DNA from: a virus
Direction: 5' to 3' (one strand)
DNA length: 39,226 nucleotides
IMG/VR virus record: IMGVR_UViG_3300034175_000015
Location: 1 to 39,226 of that record
Below, one piece after another: positions 29,539-35,865 of the stretch. Both the position numbers and the translations under genes were made by a program. Position 1 is the first letter of the stretch, and each line of letters starts with the position of its first letter. The notes beneath the pieces are model-generated. The model did not search any database and was not told the origin of the DNA. It saw only the letters and a program-made list of their open reading frames with translations.

Positions 29539-29729
29539 ACGACAAAACACGCAGGTATATCTATGAGTTAATCGCATTGTGTTTAACAGGTTTCTTTGGA
29601 GCTTTTGCTCTACCAGAGCTTGTTAATGCACATAACAGTGTTGCACTATTAGCGGGAGGGATTCTTTTCATTACATATCTTTGTTGGTTTGCTTCTTTCA
29701 TTTACAGGGGATTAAAAAGCGATGTTTAA
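29535..29729 (+). CDS. Small two-span membrane protein
   Basis: ATGA couples this gene to member 1. The 64-residue product has a basic start (NDKTRRYIYE) and two hydrophobic segments, LIALCLTGFFGAFALPEL and VALLAGGILFITYLCWFASF, ending in a basic tail (YRGLKSDV). It overlaps the SPFH gene by 8 bases, so the two membrane proteins are probably made together and may interact (inference). Not recognised. Confidence 0.65.
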   Translation: MNDKTRRYIYELIALCLTGFFGAFALPELVNAHNSVALLAGGILFITYLCWFASFIYRGLKSDV

Positions 29730-30579
29730 GTTAATTGCGGGAGTTGCAACAGTTCTCATTCTTCTTATGTTGGGAATGTGTTCATTCGAGCGGGTTGGGC
29801 CAGGACACGTAGGTGTTCGTGTTAACAATTTCGGTTCACAATCAGGTGTTGATCCTTCACCCAAACAGGTTGGTTGGTATTTCACACCACCAGGTTCTAC
29901 TATCTACGAATATCCAGTATATACTAATACCTATCTATGGAATGAGGACGCTGCTTTCCGTTTCCAGGATAAGAATGGTATGCCACTCTCAGCTAACGTT
30001 GCTGTAGCTTACTCTGCAGATGCTCATAAAGCACCAGCATTGTATCAGAAGTATCGTATCGGTATGGATGAAATGTTACAGGGACCAGTCTTAAGGACAC
30101 TTCGTAACGCTGTTGTTGCTGAAGCAAACCTACTCTCTGTTGAGGAGATCTATGGTGTGCAGAAAGCTGCTCTTATTGAGCGTGCTCGTATTAGGTCTAA
30201 TAAATATCTAAATCCATTTGGCCTTAATATCGAGCAGCTAACTTGGGATTCAAATATCAATCTTCCTGAGGCTGTTCAACAGCAGATTGCAGCACGTGTA
30301 CAGAATGAGCAACAAGCAATTGCTGTTCAAGCGAAGGTTAAGATTGCAGAAGCAGGTGCTAATGAGCGTCGCGCCAATGCACAAGGTCTTGCTGATGCTG
30401 TTATCATTAAGGCAAAGGCAGATGCTGAAGCTACTCGTCTACAAGGTGAGTCACTGAAAGCTAATCCTGAATCTCTTGAGGCTCAGGCTATTGCTCGTTG
30501 GAATGGTAACGTTCCACAGATTGTTGGTACTGCTAGTCAGGTTCCATTTGTTGGACCTACTATTCTACAACGTCGTTAA
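29722..30579 (+). CDS. SPFH/prohibitin-like membrane protein
   Basis: This 285-residue protein has an N-terminal transmembrane segment (LIAGVATVLILLMLGM, about 4-19), then an SPFH-type domain (ERVGPGHVGVRVNNFG; PGSTIYEYPVYTNTYLW; LRTLRNAVVAEA; VEEIYG), and from about 190 a long Ala/Glu/Gln-rich helix (AVQAKVKIAEAGANERRANA) typical of the prohibitin/stomatin coiled coil. SPFH proteins form ring or cage assemblies on membranes and can control proteases such as FtsH. A phage copy could shape the host membrane or protect it from defence or superinfection (inference). Confidence 0.88.
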   Translation: MFKLIAGVATVLILLMLGMCSFERVGPGHVGVRVNNFGSQSGVDPSPKQVGWYFTPPGSTIYEYPVYTNTYLWNEDAAFRFQDKNGMPLSANVAVAYSADAHKAPALYQKYRIGMDEMLQGPVLRTLRNAVVAEANLLSVEEIYGVQKAALIERARIRSNKYLNPFGLNIEQLTWDSNINLPEAVQQQIAARVQNEQQAIAVQAKVKIAEAGANERRANAQGLADAVIIKAKADAEATRLQGESLKANPESLEAQAIARWNGNVPQIVGTASQVPFVGPTILQRR

Positions 30580-30587
30580 TGGCAACG

Positions 30588-30612
30588 TCCTAAGCATGAC
30601 ATAAAACTGCTT
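30588..30612 (+). promoter_or_regulatory. Repeated leader hairpin element, copy 4 of 4
   Basis: TCCT, then AAGCA (30592-30596) pairs with TGCTT (30608-30612) around loop TGACATAAAAC; T30591-A30613 adds a sixth pair. The second pair is A-T here, where the other copies have G-C or G-U, again changed on both sides. It ends 16 bases before ATG 30629. Confidence 0.6.
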
Positions 30613-30628
30613 ATTAATGGAGAGAATT

Positions 30629-31201
30629 ATGCCTTTTGATAGTTTTGATCGCCGTCCAGAACCTACTGTCAAAGAGAAGTGGATTGCTGCTCTAAGGTCT
30701 GGTGAACATAGACAAATCCAAAATGCATGGAATAATGGTCAAGGCGGTATGTGTGCTGCTGGTGTACTCATGCATGTTGTTGAGCCCTCTTGGAAATATG
30801 GCACAGCGATGAGTCCTGTGGACTTTCTTATTAGCACCCAACCTTTTGTCACTGAAGATCTTCTTCGTGCAGTGGTCTACTTCAACGATGGTCCCGGCTT
30901 ATCGTTTAAAGCTATTGCTGATAAGCTTGAGCGCAATGACTTTGAAATACCAGAGATCTTTCGTCGTAGTGCTCAAATGCTTTCATTCGATGAGCTTGCA
31001 GCCATTCCATATCCTAAAGCAATTAAACATGGTGAAGTCATTCCTATGGGTTATTATGGACAGAACTCTGGAAAGAGCTTTTTTGCACAGGAATATATGG
31101 CTAACTTTGTAGAGCCTAATCCTTGTGCAGAAATGGTACCAAAGGATTTCTATACCCTGCCTAAGTGGGATTGTAATCCTAAAGTCCTCGAGACTGTTTA
31201 A
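30629..31201 (+). CDS. Divergent CCLGVLC-family protein with extended C-terminus
   Basis: GGAGAG five bases before ATG 30629 decides this start; ATG 30617 overlaps that site. The 190-residue protein has the family N-terminus VKEKWIAALRSGEHRQ, but the core reads GGMCAAGVLMHVVEPSW, keeping only one of the three cysteines, followed by VVYFNDGPGLSFKAIADKLE, equivalent to the family C-terminus. About 80 additional residues (SFDELAAIPYPKAIKHGE...) follow. It is the only member with a leader-hairpin element in front and a terminator behind, so it is expressed separately. Confidence 0.7.
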   Translation: MPFDSFDRRPEPTVKEKWIAALRSGEHRQIQNAWNNGQGGMCAAGVLMHVVEPSWKYGTAMSPVDFLISTQPFVTEDLLRAVVYFNDGPGLSFKAIADKLERNDFEIPEIFRRSAQMLSFDELAAIPYPKAIKHGEVIPMGYYGQNSGKSFFAQEYMANFVEPNPCAEMVPKDFYTLPKWDCNPKVLETV

Positions 31202-31208
31202 CCTAAAC

Positions 31209-31242
31209 GCTCCCTGCTACTTGCGTGGTAGGGAGCACTTTT
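31209..31242 (+). terminator. Rho-independent terminator
   Basis: GCTCCCTGCTAC (31209-31220) pairs with GTGGTAGGGAGC (31225-31236) using two G-U pairs over a TTGC loop, followed by ACTTTT. It ends the single-gene unit at 30629. Confidence 0.85.
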
Positions 31243-31255
31243 ACAGGAGCATATT

Positions 31256-31522
31256 ATGATCGATCATGAATGGCTTAAGAGAAATGGCGAACGTCGTTTT
31301 TATGATGCGTTCGAACATTGGGATTTTAAAACAGCTGAACATATCATCGTCTTTGTCGATCATGATAAACTGCGTATAGTAGATACATGGGAAATCCTTG
31401 CTGATTGCTCTCGTAAAATATCTGCTAAAAAGTCTTGGTATATTGTTCCTAAATCATGTTATGCTAGAGAGGTCTTTCGAAATGCAAGAAGAATGGAAAT
31501 CCAAGTGGGTAGCCGCGCTTAG
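31256..31522 (+). CDS. Hypothetical protein
   Basis: AGGAGC precedes ATG 31256. The 88-residue product has HEWLKRNGERRFYDAFEHWDF, TAEHIIVFVDHDKLRIVDTW and a basic end. A helix-strand alternation is likely. It overlaps CCLGVLC member 2 by 41 bases, more than other pairs here, so either the tail is dispensable or the two are coupled. Not recognised. Confidence 0.55.
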   Translation: MIDHEWLKRNGERRFYDAFEHWDFKTAEHIIVFVDHDKLRIVDTWEILADCSRKISAKKSWYIVPKSCYAREVFRNARRMEIQVGSRA

Positions 31523-31841
31523 GTCTGGTAAGTATCGACAAGGTGAAATGACACTAAGAGATTATGACGATAAGTTTTGTTGTCTAGGTGTCTTGTGTGA
31601 CCTTGTAAAACCTGATGGATGGGTACGCGGAACTGGACGGTATGTTTTCGAATTCGAAAGTCAAGTGCAAACTACAAAATTGCCTTGGTCTGTAATAGAT
31701 ATTGTTGGTGACGTTAATCAAGGTGATCTAATTCGAATGAACGATAACGACAAGGCGTCATTTGAAAAGATTGCTGATTTCATTGAGGGGAGTGAATGGA
31801 GTGGACCAAGCGTTAAAAACGAAATGGGTAGCAGCACTTAG
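31482..31841 (+). CDS. CCLGVLC-family small protein, member 2
   Basis: The frame is open from 31398, but ATG 31482, with AGAGAGG upstream, gives a normal family N-terminus. The 119-residue protein has EWKSKWVAALRSGKYRQGE, FCCLGVLCDLVKPDGW, and RMNDNDKASFEKIADFIEG, then about 15 extra residues that overlap the next gene by 41 bases. Members 2, 3 and 4 are consecutive and presumably arose by tandem duplication. Confidence 0.75.
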   Translation: MQEEWKSKWVAALRSGKYRQGEMTLRDYDDKFCCLGVLCDLVKPDGWVRGTGRYVFEFESQVQTTKLPWSVIDIVGDVNQGDLIRMNDNDKASFEKIADFIEGSEWSGPSVKNEMGSST

Positions 31842-32112
31842 ATCAGGTGATTATAAACAGGGCACGGGCGTACTAAGACGCAATGACGACACATTCTGTT
31901 GTCTAGGTGTTCTATGTGATATTATTAATCCTAAGAAATGGCAAACAGAGCCTCTTCGATTTACCTTTGAAGAAAAGTCAACCGAGCCTCCTGACAGTGT
32001 AACTGATGCTGCACAACTTGATGCTGCAGACATAGGTGTCCTAATAGGTCTAAATGATGCTCGTGGATGTTCATTTAACAAGATTGCTGCTCATATTGAA
32101 AGGGAAATGTAA
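31801..32112 (+). CDS. CCLGVLC-family small protein, member 3 (GTG start)
   Basis: The likely start is GTG 31801, preceded by a GGAG-rich stretch; the upstream ATG 31762 belongs to the overlap with member 2. The 103-residue protein reads VDQALKTKWVAALRSGDYKQ, FCCLGVLCDIINPKKW and IGLNDARGCSFNKIAAHIE. Its stop overlaps the start of member 4 (TAATG). Confidence 0.74.
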   Translation: MDQALKTKWVAALRSGDYKQGTGVLRRNDDTFCCLGVLCDIINPKKWQTEPLRFTFEEKSTEPPDSVTDAAQLDAADIGVLIGLNDARGCSFNKIAAHIEREM

Positions 32113-32432
32113 TGGACGCTGCTTTAAAAGAGAAATGGGTCGCTGCCTTACGCTCTAGTAAATATAAACAAGGGCGCTCTAGGCTACGTACAAAAGACGA
32201 TAAATTTTGTTGTCTTGGTGTTCTCTGTGATGTCATTGATTCTGAAAAATGGGAATTGTCAGAGGGTGGTGATTGTTATATCTATACAGCAGACAGACAT
32301 CAGAGTGCTACTTTTATTCCCAATACAATAACGGATGTGAGTGGTTCAGACCAATCGTTACTAATCGGTATGAACGATACAAATGAAATGTCATTCAATA
32401 GAATTGCTGATTATATAGAGAGGAAGCTATAA
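32112..32432 (+). CDS. CCLGVLC-family small protein, member 4
   Basis: This 106-residue protein is coupled by TAATG to member 3 and to the next gene. It has LKEKWVAALRSSKYKQGR, FCCLGVLCDVIDSEKW and IGMNDTNEMSFNRIADYIERKL. The middle segment (YTADRHQSATFIPNTITDV) is unlike that of its neighbours; the variable middle between two conserved ends is the pattern across the family. Confidence 0.75.
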   Translation: MDAALKEKWVAALRSSKYKQGRSRLRTKDDKFCCLGVLCDVIDSEKWELSEGGDCYIYTADRHQSATFIPNTITDVSGSDQSLLIGMNDTNEMSFNRIADYIERKL

Positions 32433-32737
32433 TGCTTAGAGATTGGTATAATCGTCTCATTGGTAATGTTCCTTCTGTTTATGATTTCAAGAAGTGGCTT
32501 GACACCAAAGACCCAAATGAAGAATACGAGTATATCAATTACGGGCATATCGCTACTTGTGCTTTTGGTCAATATCTTATTGAGACAAAGAAAACAAAAG
32601 CACCTGGTGTAGGTGTGAGTGCATGGGCATTACATTGGCGTAGCCCAGATCGTCGACCAATACCAGCAGAATTAGTAAAGCCATTAAATCAAGCAGGTAC
32701 ATTTGGTGAACTTAAAAGGATACTTGAACATGTTTGA
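32432..32737 (+). CDS. CAFGQYL-family small protein, copy 1
   Basis: This 101-residue protein shares its plan with the next gene: VYDFKKWLDTKDPNEEYEY, TCAFGQYLIE, RRPIPAELVKPLN and TFGELKRILEHV. The order W-containing helix, C-x-x-G-x-L core, IP, N, (S/T)F and a final helix with LE also matches the CCLGVLC proteins, so both groups may be one distant superfamily (inference). It is coupled to its neighbours by TAATG and an 8-base overlap. Function unknown. Confidence 0.72.
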   Translation: MLRDWYNRLIGNVPSVYDFKKWLDTKDPNEEYEYINYGHIATCAFGQYLIETKKTKAPGVGVSAWALHWRSPDRRPIPAELVKPLNQAGTFGELKRILEHV

Positions 32738-33029
32738 AGCAATTTTACATTTCTTTCGTAAGCCCAAAAAGCCAACCGTATATGATTTCAAGAAGTGGCT
32801 GAATACGAAGGACTCTAATGAGGTATATCGCTATTGGAGCAGTCAATGTGCCTTTGGTCAGTATCTTCGAGATAGAAACTTTGTCTCAAATCCAATAGTT
32901 AATGAAAAGACTTGGCAAAAGAGTCCTTTTTATGATGCTCCTGAATATCCAATTCCAGAGAGACTTCATCCACACCTAAACTCAAGGACGTTTGGTGAGC
33001 TTAAGAGAAAGCTTGAAAATGTCCGATGA
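32730..33029 (+). CDS. CAFGQYL-family small protein, copy 2
   Basis: ATG 32730 has AAGGA upstream inside the end of copy 1. The 99-residue product reads TVYDFKKWLNTKDSNEVYRY, QCAFGQYLRD, YPIPERLHPHLNS and TFGELKRKLENV, clearly a tandem duplicate of copy 1 with diverged middle. The DNA encoding the conserved ends is also similar (TATGATTTCAAGAAGTGGCT in both). Confidence 0.72.
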   Translation: MFEAILHFFRKPKKPTVYDFKKWLNTKDSNEVYRYWSSQCAFGQYLRDRNFVSNPIVNEKTWQKSPFYDAPEYPIPERLHPHLNSRTFGELKRKLENVR

Positions 33030-33213
33030 GCAGTTGATCGAAAAGTTTCGCAGACGTCGTCAACAGATGATTGAAGCTAAAGATGAGCTGGAAAAGCTTG
33101 GGTATCACTTTGAAACAGAAAATGGAGCAAGTTTCTATTGGGCAGGTTTTAAGATATTCAAGTATGAGAAGATTACTACAAAGCTTGAACAGACCATAAA
33201 AGTATATCGTTGA
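33019..33213 (+). CDS. Small charged hypothetical protein
   Basis: ATG 33019 overlaps copy 2 by 11 bases. The 64-residue protein is a charged helix (DEQLIEKFRRRRQQMIEAKD) followed by strand-like HFETENGASFYWAGFKIFKY. No cysteines. The first of the duplicated terminators follows at 33219. Not recognised. Confidence 0.57.
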   Translation: MSDEQLIEKFRRRRQQMIEAKDELEKLGYHFETENGASFYWAGFKIFKYEKITTKLEQTIKVYR

Positions 33214-33218
33214 TATAT

Positions 33219-33259
33219 CCCTCTTCATTGTCCTTATTTAGGATAGTGGAGAGGGTTTT
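33219..33259 (+). terminator. Rho-independent terminator, duplicated type (copy 1)
   Basis: CCCTCTTCATTGTCC (33219-33233) pairs with GGATAGTGGAGAGGG (33241-33255) through several G-U pairs, followed by TTTTC. The hairpin at 35866 is nearly identical, and their differences keep pairing (TCCT...AGGA here, TCCC...GGGA there). Confidence 0.88.
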
Positions 33260-33283
33260 CTATACTTTTATTTTTCGCTCATT

Positions 33284-33302
33284 CGGGTATCTTATATGAT
33301 AA
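33284..33302 (+). promoter_or_regulatory. Repeated motif CGGGTATCTTATATGATAA (copy 2)
   Basis: Identical over 19 bases to 21747-21765. It lies just before AGGAGG and 13 bases before ATG 33316, and follows a terminator, so a start signal for the next unit is expected here. A leader this short argues against a sigma-70 promoter at this exact place and fits a phage-RNAP start near the motif's 3' end, or an operator. Confidence 0.5.
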
Positions 33303-33315
33303 ACAGGAGGACGTA

Positions 33316-33765
33316 ATGGACATTCAGAAACTATATGAGATTTTAAATGAGACAACAGCACAGTATCGTAAAGGTCCTGAGCGTGTTGACACTAAGACTG
33401 CAGGTGTTAATGTTACTGAGTTCTACATGATGCCACCCACCAGTGATATCGCAGATGATATCGTAAAGGTTGATCTTTCTTTCATCACTATTGGTGTTGA
33501 TAAAAAGAAAGCAGAAGCTCGTAAGGCTGAGCTTATTGGGATACTAAATCACTATCCCGAGCCTAAAGAACTCGCTGATGGCCCTTCTTACATCACTGTG
33601 GGTGCACGTATTGGCGATCAAGGTGCTGCTTTTCAATTGTTTGCTCTTGGGGAAGTGTTGGGACTTTGGAAGGTTATTACACCAGAGTTCTTTGGTATTA
33701 CAGGCAGTGCTGCCCGAGAGGCTGCTGGTAATGGTTACATTATGATATCAGGATATAAATCATGA
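33316..33765 (+). CDS. Conserved phage protein of unknown function
   Basis: AGGAGG precedes ATG 33316. The 149-residue protein has helical charged ends (VDKKKAEARKAELIGILN) and a conserved-looking C-terminal half: YITVGARIGDQGAAFQLFA, LGEVLGLWKVITPEFFG and GNGYIMISGY. I have the impression of a family seen in other phages, but I cannot name a function. The stop overlaps the next ATG (ATGA), coupling it to CCLGVLC members 5 and 6. Confidence 0.65.
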   Translation: MDIQKLYEILNETTAQYRKGPERVDTKTAGVNVTEFYMMPPTSDIADDIVKVDLSFITIGVDKKKAEARKAELIGILNHYPEPKELADGPSYITVGARIGDQGAAFQLFALGEVLGLWKVITPEFFGITGSAAREAAGNGYIMISGYKS

Positions 33766-34097
33766 ACCACAACATTAAAACGAAATGGGTAGCTGCTCTC
33801 AGGAGTGGCGATTATAAACAAACTAAGGGTGCTCTTCGTCGACCACCTGGAGCAGATTATCCTGAAGGGTACTGTTGCTTAGGTGTATTATGCGAAGTTG
33901 TTAAACCTAATGCACCTTGGTTAAAAGACGGTGATAGATATACGCTTCTCGGTGCAGCAGGTGTTGCACCACAATCGATTGTGCAACAACTTGGTTTAAC
34001 ATTCGATGATCAGGGTGCTTACAATCTGCTTCCACATATGAATGACGGTGGTAGAACATTTGAAGAAATCGCTGATTTCATTGAGGAGCGTTTATAA
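33762..34097 (+). CDS. CCLGVLC-family small protein, member 5
   Basis: This 111-residue protein reads IKTKWVAALRSGDYKQTKG, YCCLGVLCEVVKPNAPW, then a variable part (VAPQSIVQQLGLTFDDQ) and PHMNDGGRTFEEIADFIEERL. It is coupled by ATGA upstream and TAATG downstream. The central part with L-(P/A)-x-S/I and the Q-x-x-L-x-(L/F) stretch is shared with members 6 and 7, forming a subgroup distinct from members 2-4. Confidence 0.76.
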   Translation: MNHNIKTKWVAALRSGDYKQTKGALRRPPGADYPEGYCCLGVLCEVVKPNAPWLKDGDRYTLLGAAGVAPQSIVQQLGLTFDDQGAYNLLPHMNDGGRTFEEIADFIEERL

Positions 34098-34417
34098 TGG
34101 ATGCCAATATCAAGAAGAAATGGCTGGCTGCTCTTAGGAGTAGAGAATTTAAGCAGGTCATGGGAGCACTTAAACGCGATGAAGGACATTGCTGTTTAGG
34201 TGTTCTATGTGAGCTTCTGGAACCTGATGCTCTGTGGGAAAAGAGATCAACAGGTAGTTACACCATTCGTGGTGAAGGTGCGCTTATGCCTTACTCTCTT
34301 CAAGAGAGGCTTAATCTTTCTGATAGTGAGAAAGAACCTTTTGCTCAACTTCCAAAAATGAACGATCGAGGTAAAACCTTTGAAGAGATCGCTGATTTCA
34401 TTGAGGTGCGATTGTGA
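34097..34417 (+). CDS. CCLGVLC-family small protein, member 6
   Basis: This 106-residue protein has IKKKWLAALRSREFKQVMG, HCCLGVLCELLEPDALW, LMPYSLQERLNLSDSEK and PKMNDRGKTFEEIADFIEVRL. It is a tandem neighbour of member 5 and most like it and member 7. Its stop overlaps the GTG of the next gene (GTGA). Confidence 0.76.
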   Translation: MDANIKKKWLAALRSREFKQVMGALKRDEGHCCLGVLCELLEPDALWEKRSTGSYTIRGEGALMPYSLQERLNLSDSEKEPFAQLPKMNDRGKTFEEIADFIEVRL

Positions 34418-34557
34418 GGCTTATGTGTCGTCTCTTTGGTCATAAATGGAGGCTTGCTCCCGGCTTCTATACGATTGGCCAAAGAGTCACATACTATTGT
34501 GCTAGGAAGGATTGCTTCTATGCTAAGAACGACACATTTCATATAGAAAGGTTCTGA
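34414..34557 (+). CDS. Small zinc-finger-like protein (DUF1660-like)
   Basis: GTG 34414 overlaps the previous stop; ATG 34423 is the alternative start. The 47-residue product MRLMCRLFGHKWRL..., with YCARKDC later, follows the C-x(4)-H ... C-x(4)-C plan of small phage zinc proteins such as DUF1660. It would bind one zinc ion through C5, H10, C29 and C34. The role is unknown. Confidence 0.6.
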   Translation: MRLMCRLFGHKWRLAPGFYTIGQRVTYYCARKDCFYAKNDTFHIERF

Positions 34558-34558
34558 T

Positions 34559-34723
34559 ATGCCTTATGAAGAGAGTCACCTTGGTGATGGTGTATATGCT
34601 TCTTATGATGGTTATCATATACGACTTGCTGTTAACCATCATGAAAACAAGGTTGTTGCATTAGAGCCTTCAGTAGTATATGCTCTCATTGCTTATGCTA
34701 AACGCCTAGCGGTGATAAAGTGA
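34559..34723 (+). CDS. Small conserved phage protein
   Basis: This 54-residue product reads LGDGVYASYDGYHIRLAVN, then VVALEPSVVYALIAYAKRL. The pattern 'LGDGVY-S-DGY-I-L ... VALEP-V--AL--Y' is familiar from many phages as a tiny protein of unknown function. AAAGGT lies upstream of ATG 34559, and the last codons overlap the GTG start of the next gene. Confidence 0.62.
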   Translation: MPYEESHLGDGVYASYDGYHIRLAVNHHENKVVALEPSVVYALIAYAKRLAVIK

Positions 34724-34956
34724 GAGGTGAAGAGAACGGTAGCTGTAAGAAGTGTCAAGCGTCACCTGCTAACTGGTATGATCATAGGACTCGTCATTGG
34801 TATTGTCTTGACTGCTCAATAGCAATTGGTCAGAGTGTTGTTAAGTTACGTGAGTGGCTGACTTACCACTATCATATACATAAGCATTCTCAATTTGAGA
34901 CACGCTCTATGATGAATACGAGAGTTTGTTCAAAGAAGCGTTGTAATCGTATTTAG
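34720..34956 (+). CDS. Zinc-ribbon small protein, tandem copy A
   Basis: GTG 34720 overlaps the previous stop (GTGA). The 78-residue protein has SCKKCQASPANWYDHRTRHW, YCLDCSIAIGQSVVKLREW and FETRSMM. Four cysteines in two CxxC knuckles form a likely zinc ribbon. The neighbour at 34966 has the same design, so these are tandem duplicates. A few further cysteines (VCSKKRC) end this copy. Function unknown. Confidence 0.65.
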   Translation: MRGEENGSCKKCQASPANWYDHRTRHWYCLDCSIAIGQSVVKLREWLTYHYHIHKHSQFETRSMMNTRVCSKKRCNRI

Positions 34957-34965
34957 GAGATAGAT

Positions 34966-35235
34966 ATGCCTTACCCGCAATATGACGGTCCTAACAAACC
35001 TGATAAAGGTAAAGAAGGTGGTAGCTGTAATAGGAGTAAGTGTCAAGATTCACCTGCTGACTACTATAACCATGGTTCTCACTCTTGGTATTGTCATGGG
35101 TGCTCAATAGCGATTGGCGAGGACGTTGTAAACGCGCGTAATTGGCCAATTGATTTCCCTCGATTGTTTCCAAATAGAACATTTCATCCAATGTTTGAAA
35201 CACGCGAAATGATTGATAATCATGACGCCTCTTGA
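34966..35235 (+). CDS. Zinc-ribbon small protein, tandem copy B
   Basis: AGGAGAT precedes ATG 34966. The 89-residue protein has a proline-rich start (PYPQYDGPNKPDKGK), then SCNRSKCQDSPADYYNHGSH, WYCHGCSIAIGEDVVNARNW and FETREMID. The first knuckle is CxxxC here instead of CxxC. Close similarity to copy A (SPA-YxH, WYC--CSIAIG--VV--R-W, FETR-M) supports a tandem duplication. Confidence 0.66.
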   Translation: MPYPQYDGPNKPDKGKEGGSCNRSKCQDSPADYYNHGSHSWYCHGCSIAIGEDVVNARNWPIDFPRLFPNRTFHPMFETREMIDNHDAS

Positions 35236-35314
35236 AATAGAAGGCTTTATTTGGCTTGGTATGGCAATCTTCACTTACTTTCTTGTGTTGATTGTAATAT
35301 TCATTAGGGGATAG
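35222..35314 (+). CDS. Very small single-span membrane peptide
   Basis: ATG 35222 overlaps the zinc protein by 14 bases. The 30-residue product MTPLEIEGFIWLGMA..., with FTYFLVLIVIFIRG at its end, is almost entirely a membrane span. Its last codons contain the AGGGGAT ribosome binding site for CCLGVLC member 7. It is small and has a weak site of its own, so confidence is limited. Confidence 0.45.
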   Translation: MTPLEIEGFIWLGMAIFTYFLVLIVIFIRG

Positions 35315-35316
35315 AT

Positions 35317-35664
35317 ATGGACCAAGAGATTAAAGATAAATGGTTAAAGGCACTCCGTGGTGGTCGTTATAAGCAGGTTCGAGGTTTTCTTAAACGCACT
35401 ACAACCTCTAAAGGAATTAAATCGACAGGTTATTGTTGCCTTGGTGTATTATGCAGAGTTGTTGAACCAAATACTAAATGGGAGTCAATAGGAGGCGGCC
35501 TCTACGAATTCCACGGTAAAGATACTCACCTACCCAAGAGTGTAAGAGACAAGCTTAAACTAACACCTTTTGAAGAGAGTCAGTATTGGCTGCTACCTGT
35601 GCTGAATGATACGCATCGTAAGTCATTCAAAGAACTTGCTGACTTTATCGAAAAGAAGCTTTAG
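35317..35664 (+). CDS. CCLGVLC-family small protein, member 7
   Basis: TAGGGGAT precedes ATG 35317. The 115-residue protein reads IKDKWLKALRGGRYKQVRG, YCCLGVLCRVVEPNTKW, LPKSVRDKLKLTPFEESQ and PVLNDTHRKSFKELADFIEKKL. It is separated from member 6 by five small genes, so at least one duplication was followed by insertion or transposition of neighbours. It belongs to the members 5-7 subgroup. Confidence 0.76.
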   Translation: MDQEIKDKWLKALRGGRYKQVRGFLKRTTTSKGIKSTGYCCLGVLCRVVEPNTKWESIGGGLYEFHGKDTHLPKSVRDKLKLTPFEESQYWLLPVLNDTHRKSFKELADFIEKKL

Positions 35665-35673
35665 GTGATAACA

Positions 35674-35859
35674 ATGTCTGATGGAAATAAGTTAACAGAA
35701 GATGAGGAAGCTGCAGTGACTTTCTTGTTTCGCCATATGTACAATATAGGCGGTATTGCAGCATTAGCTGAATTAGAGCCTGATCAACAAGCTAAATTCT
35801 ATGCTGTTGCTGAATTCAATGCAATGTCTCAATTGAAACGCTATCTACACATAGACTGA
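35674..35859 (+). CDS. Small hypothetical protein
   Basis: ATG 35674 follows AGGTGA; GTG 35665 in the same frame is an alternative. The 61-residue product is acidic and helical (GNKLTEDEEAAVTFLFRHMYN; ALAELEPDQQAKFYAVAEFN). It is the last gene of the accessory block, directly before the second duplicated terminator. Not recognised. Confidence 0.57.
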   Translation: MSDGNKLTEDEEAAVTFLFRHMYNIGGIAALAELEPDQQAKFYAVAEFNAMSQLKRYLHID

Positions 35860-35865
35860 TTCAAA

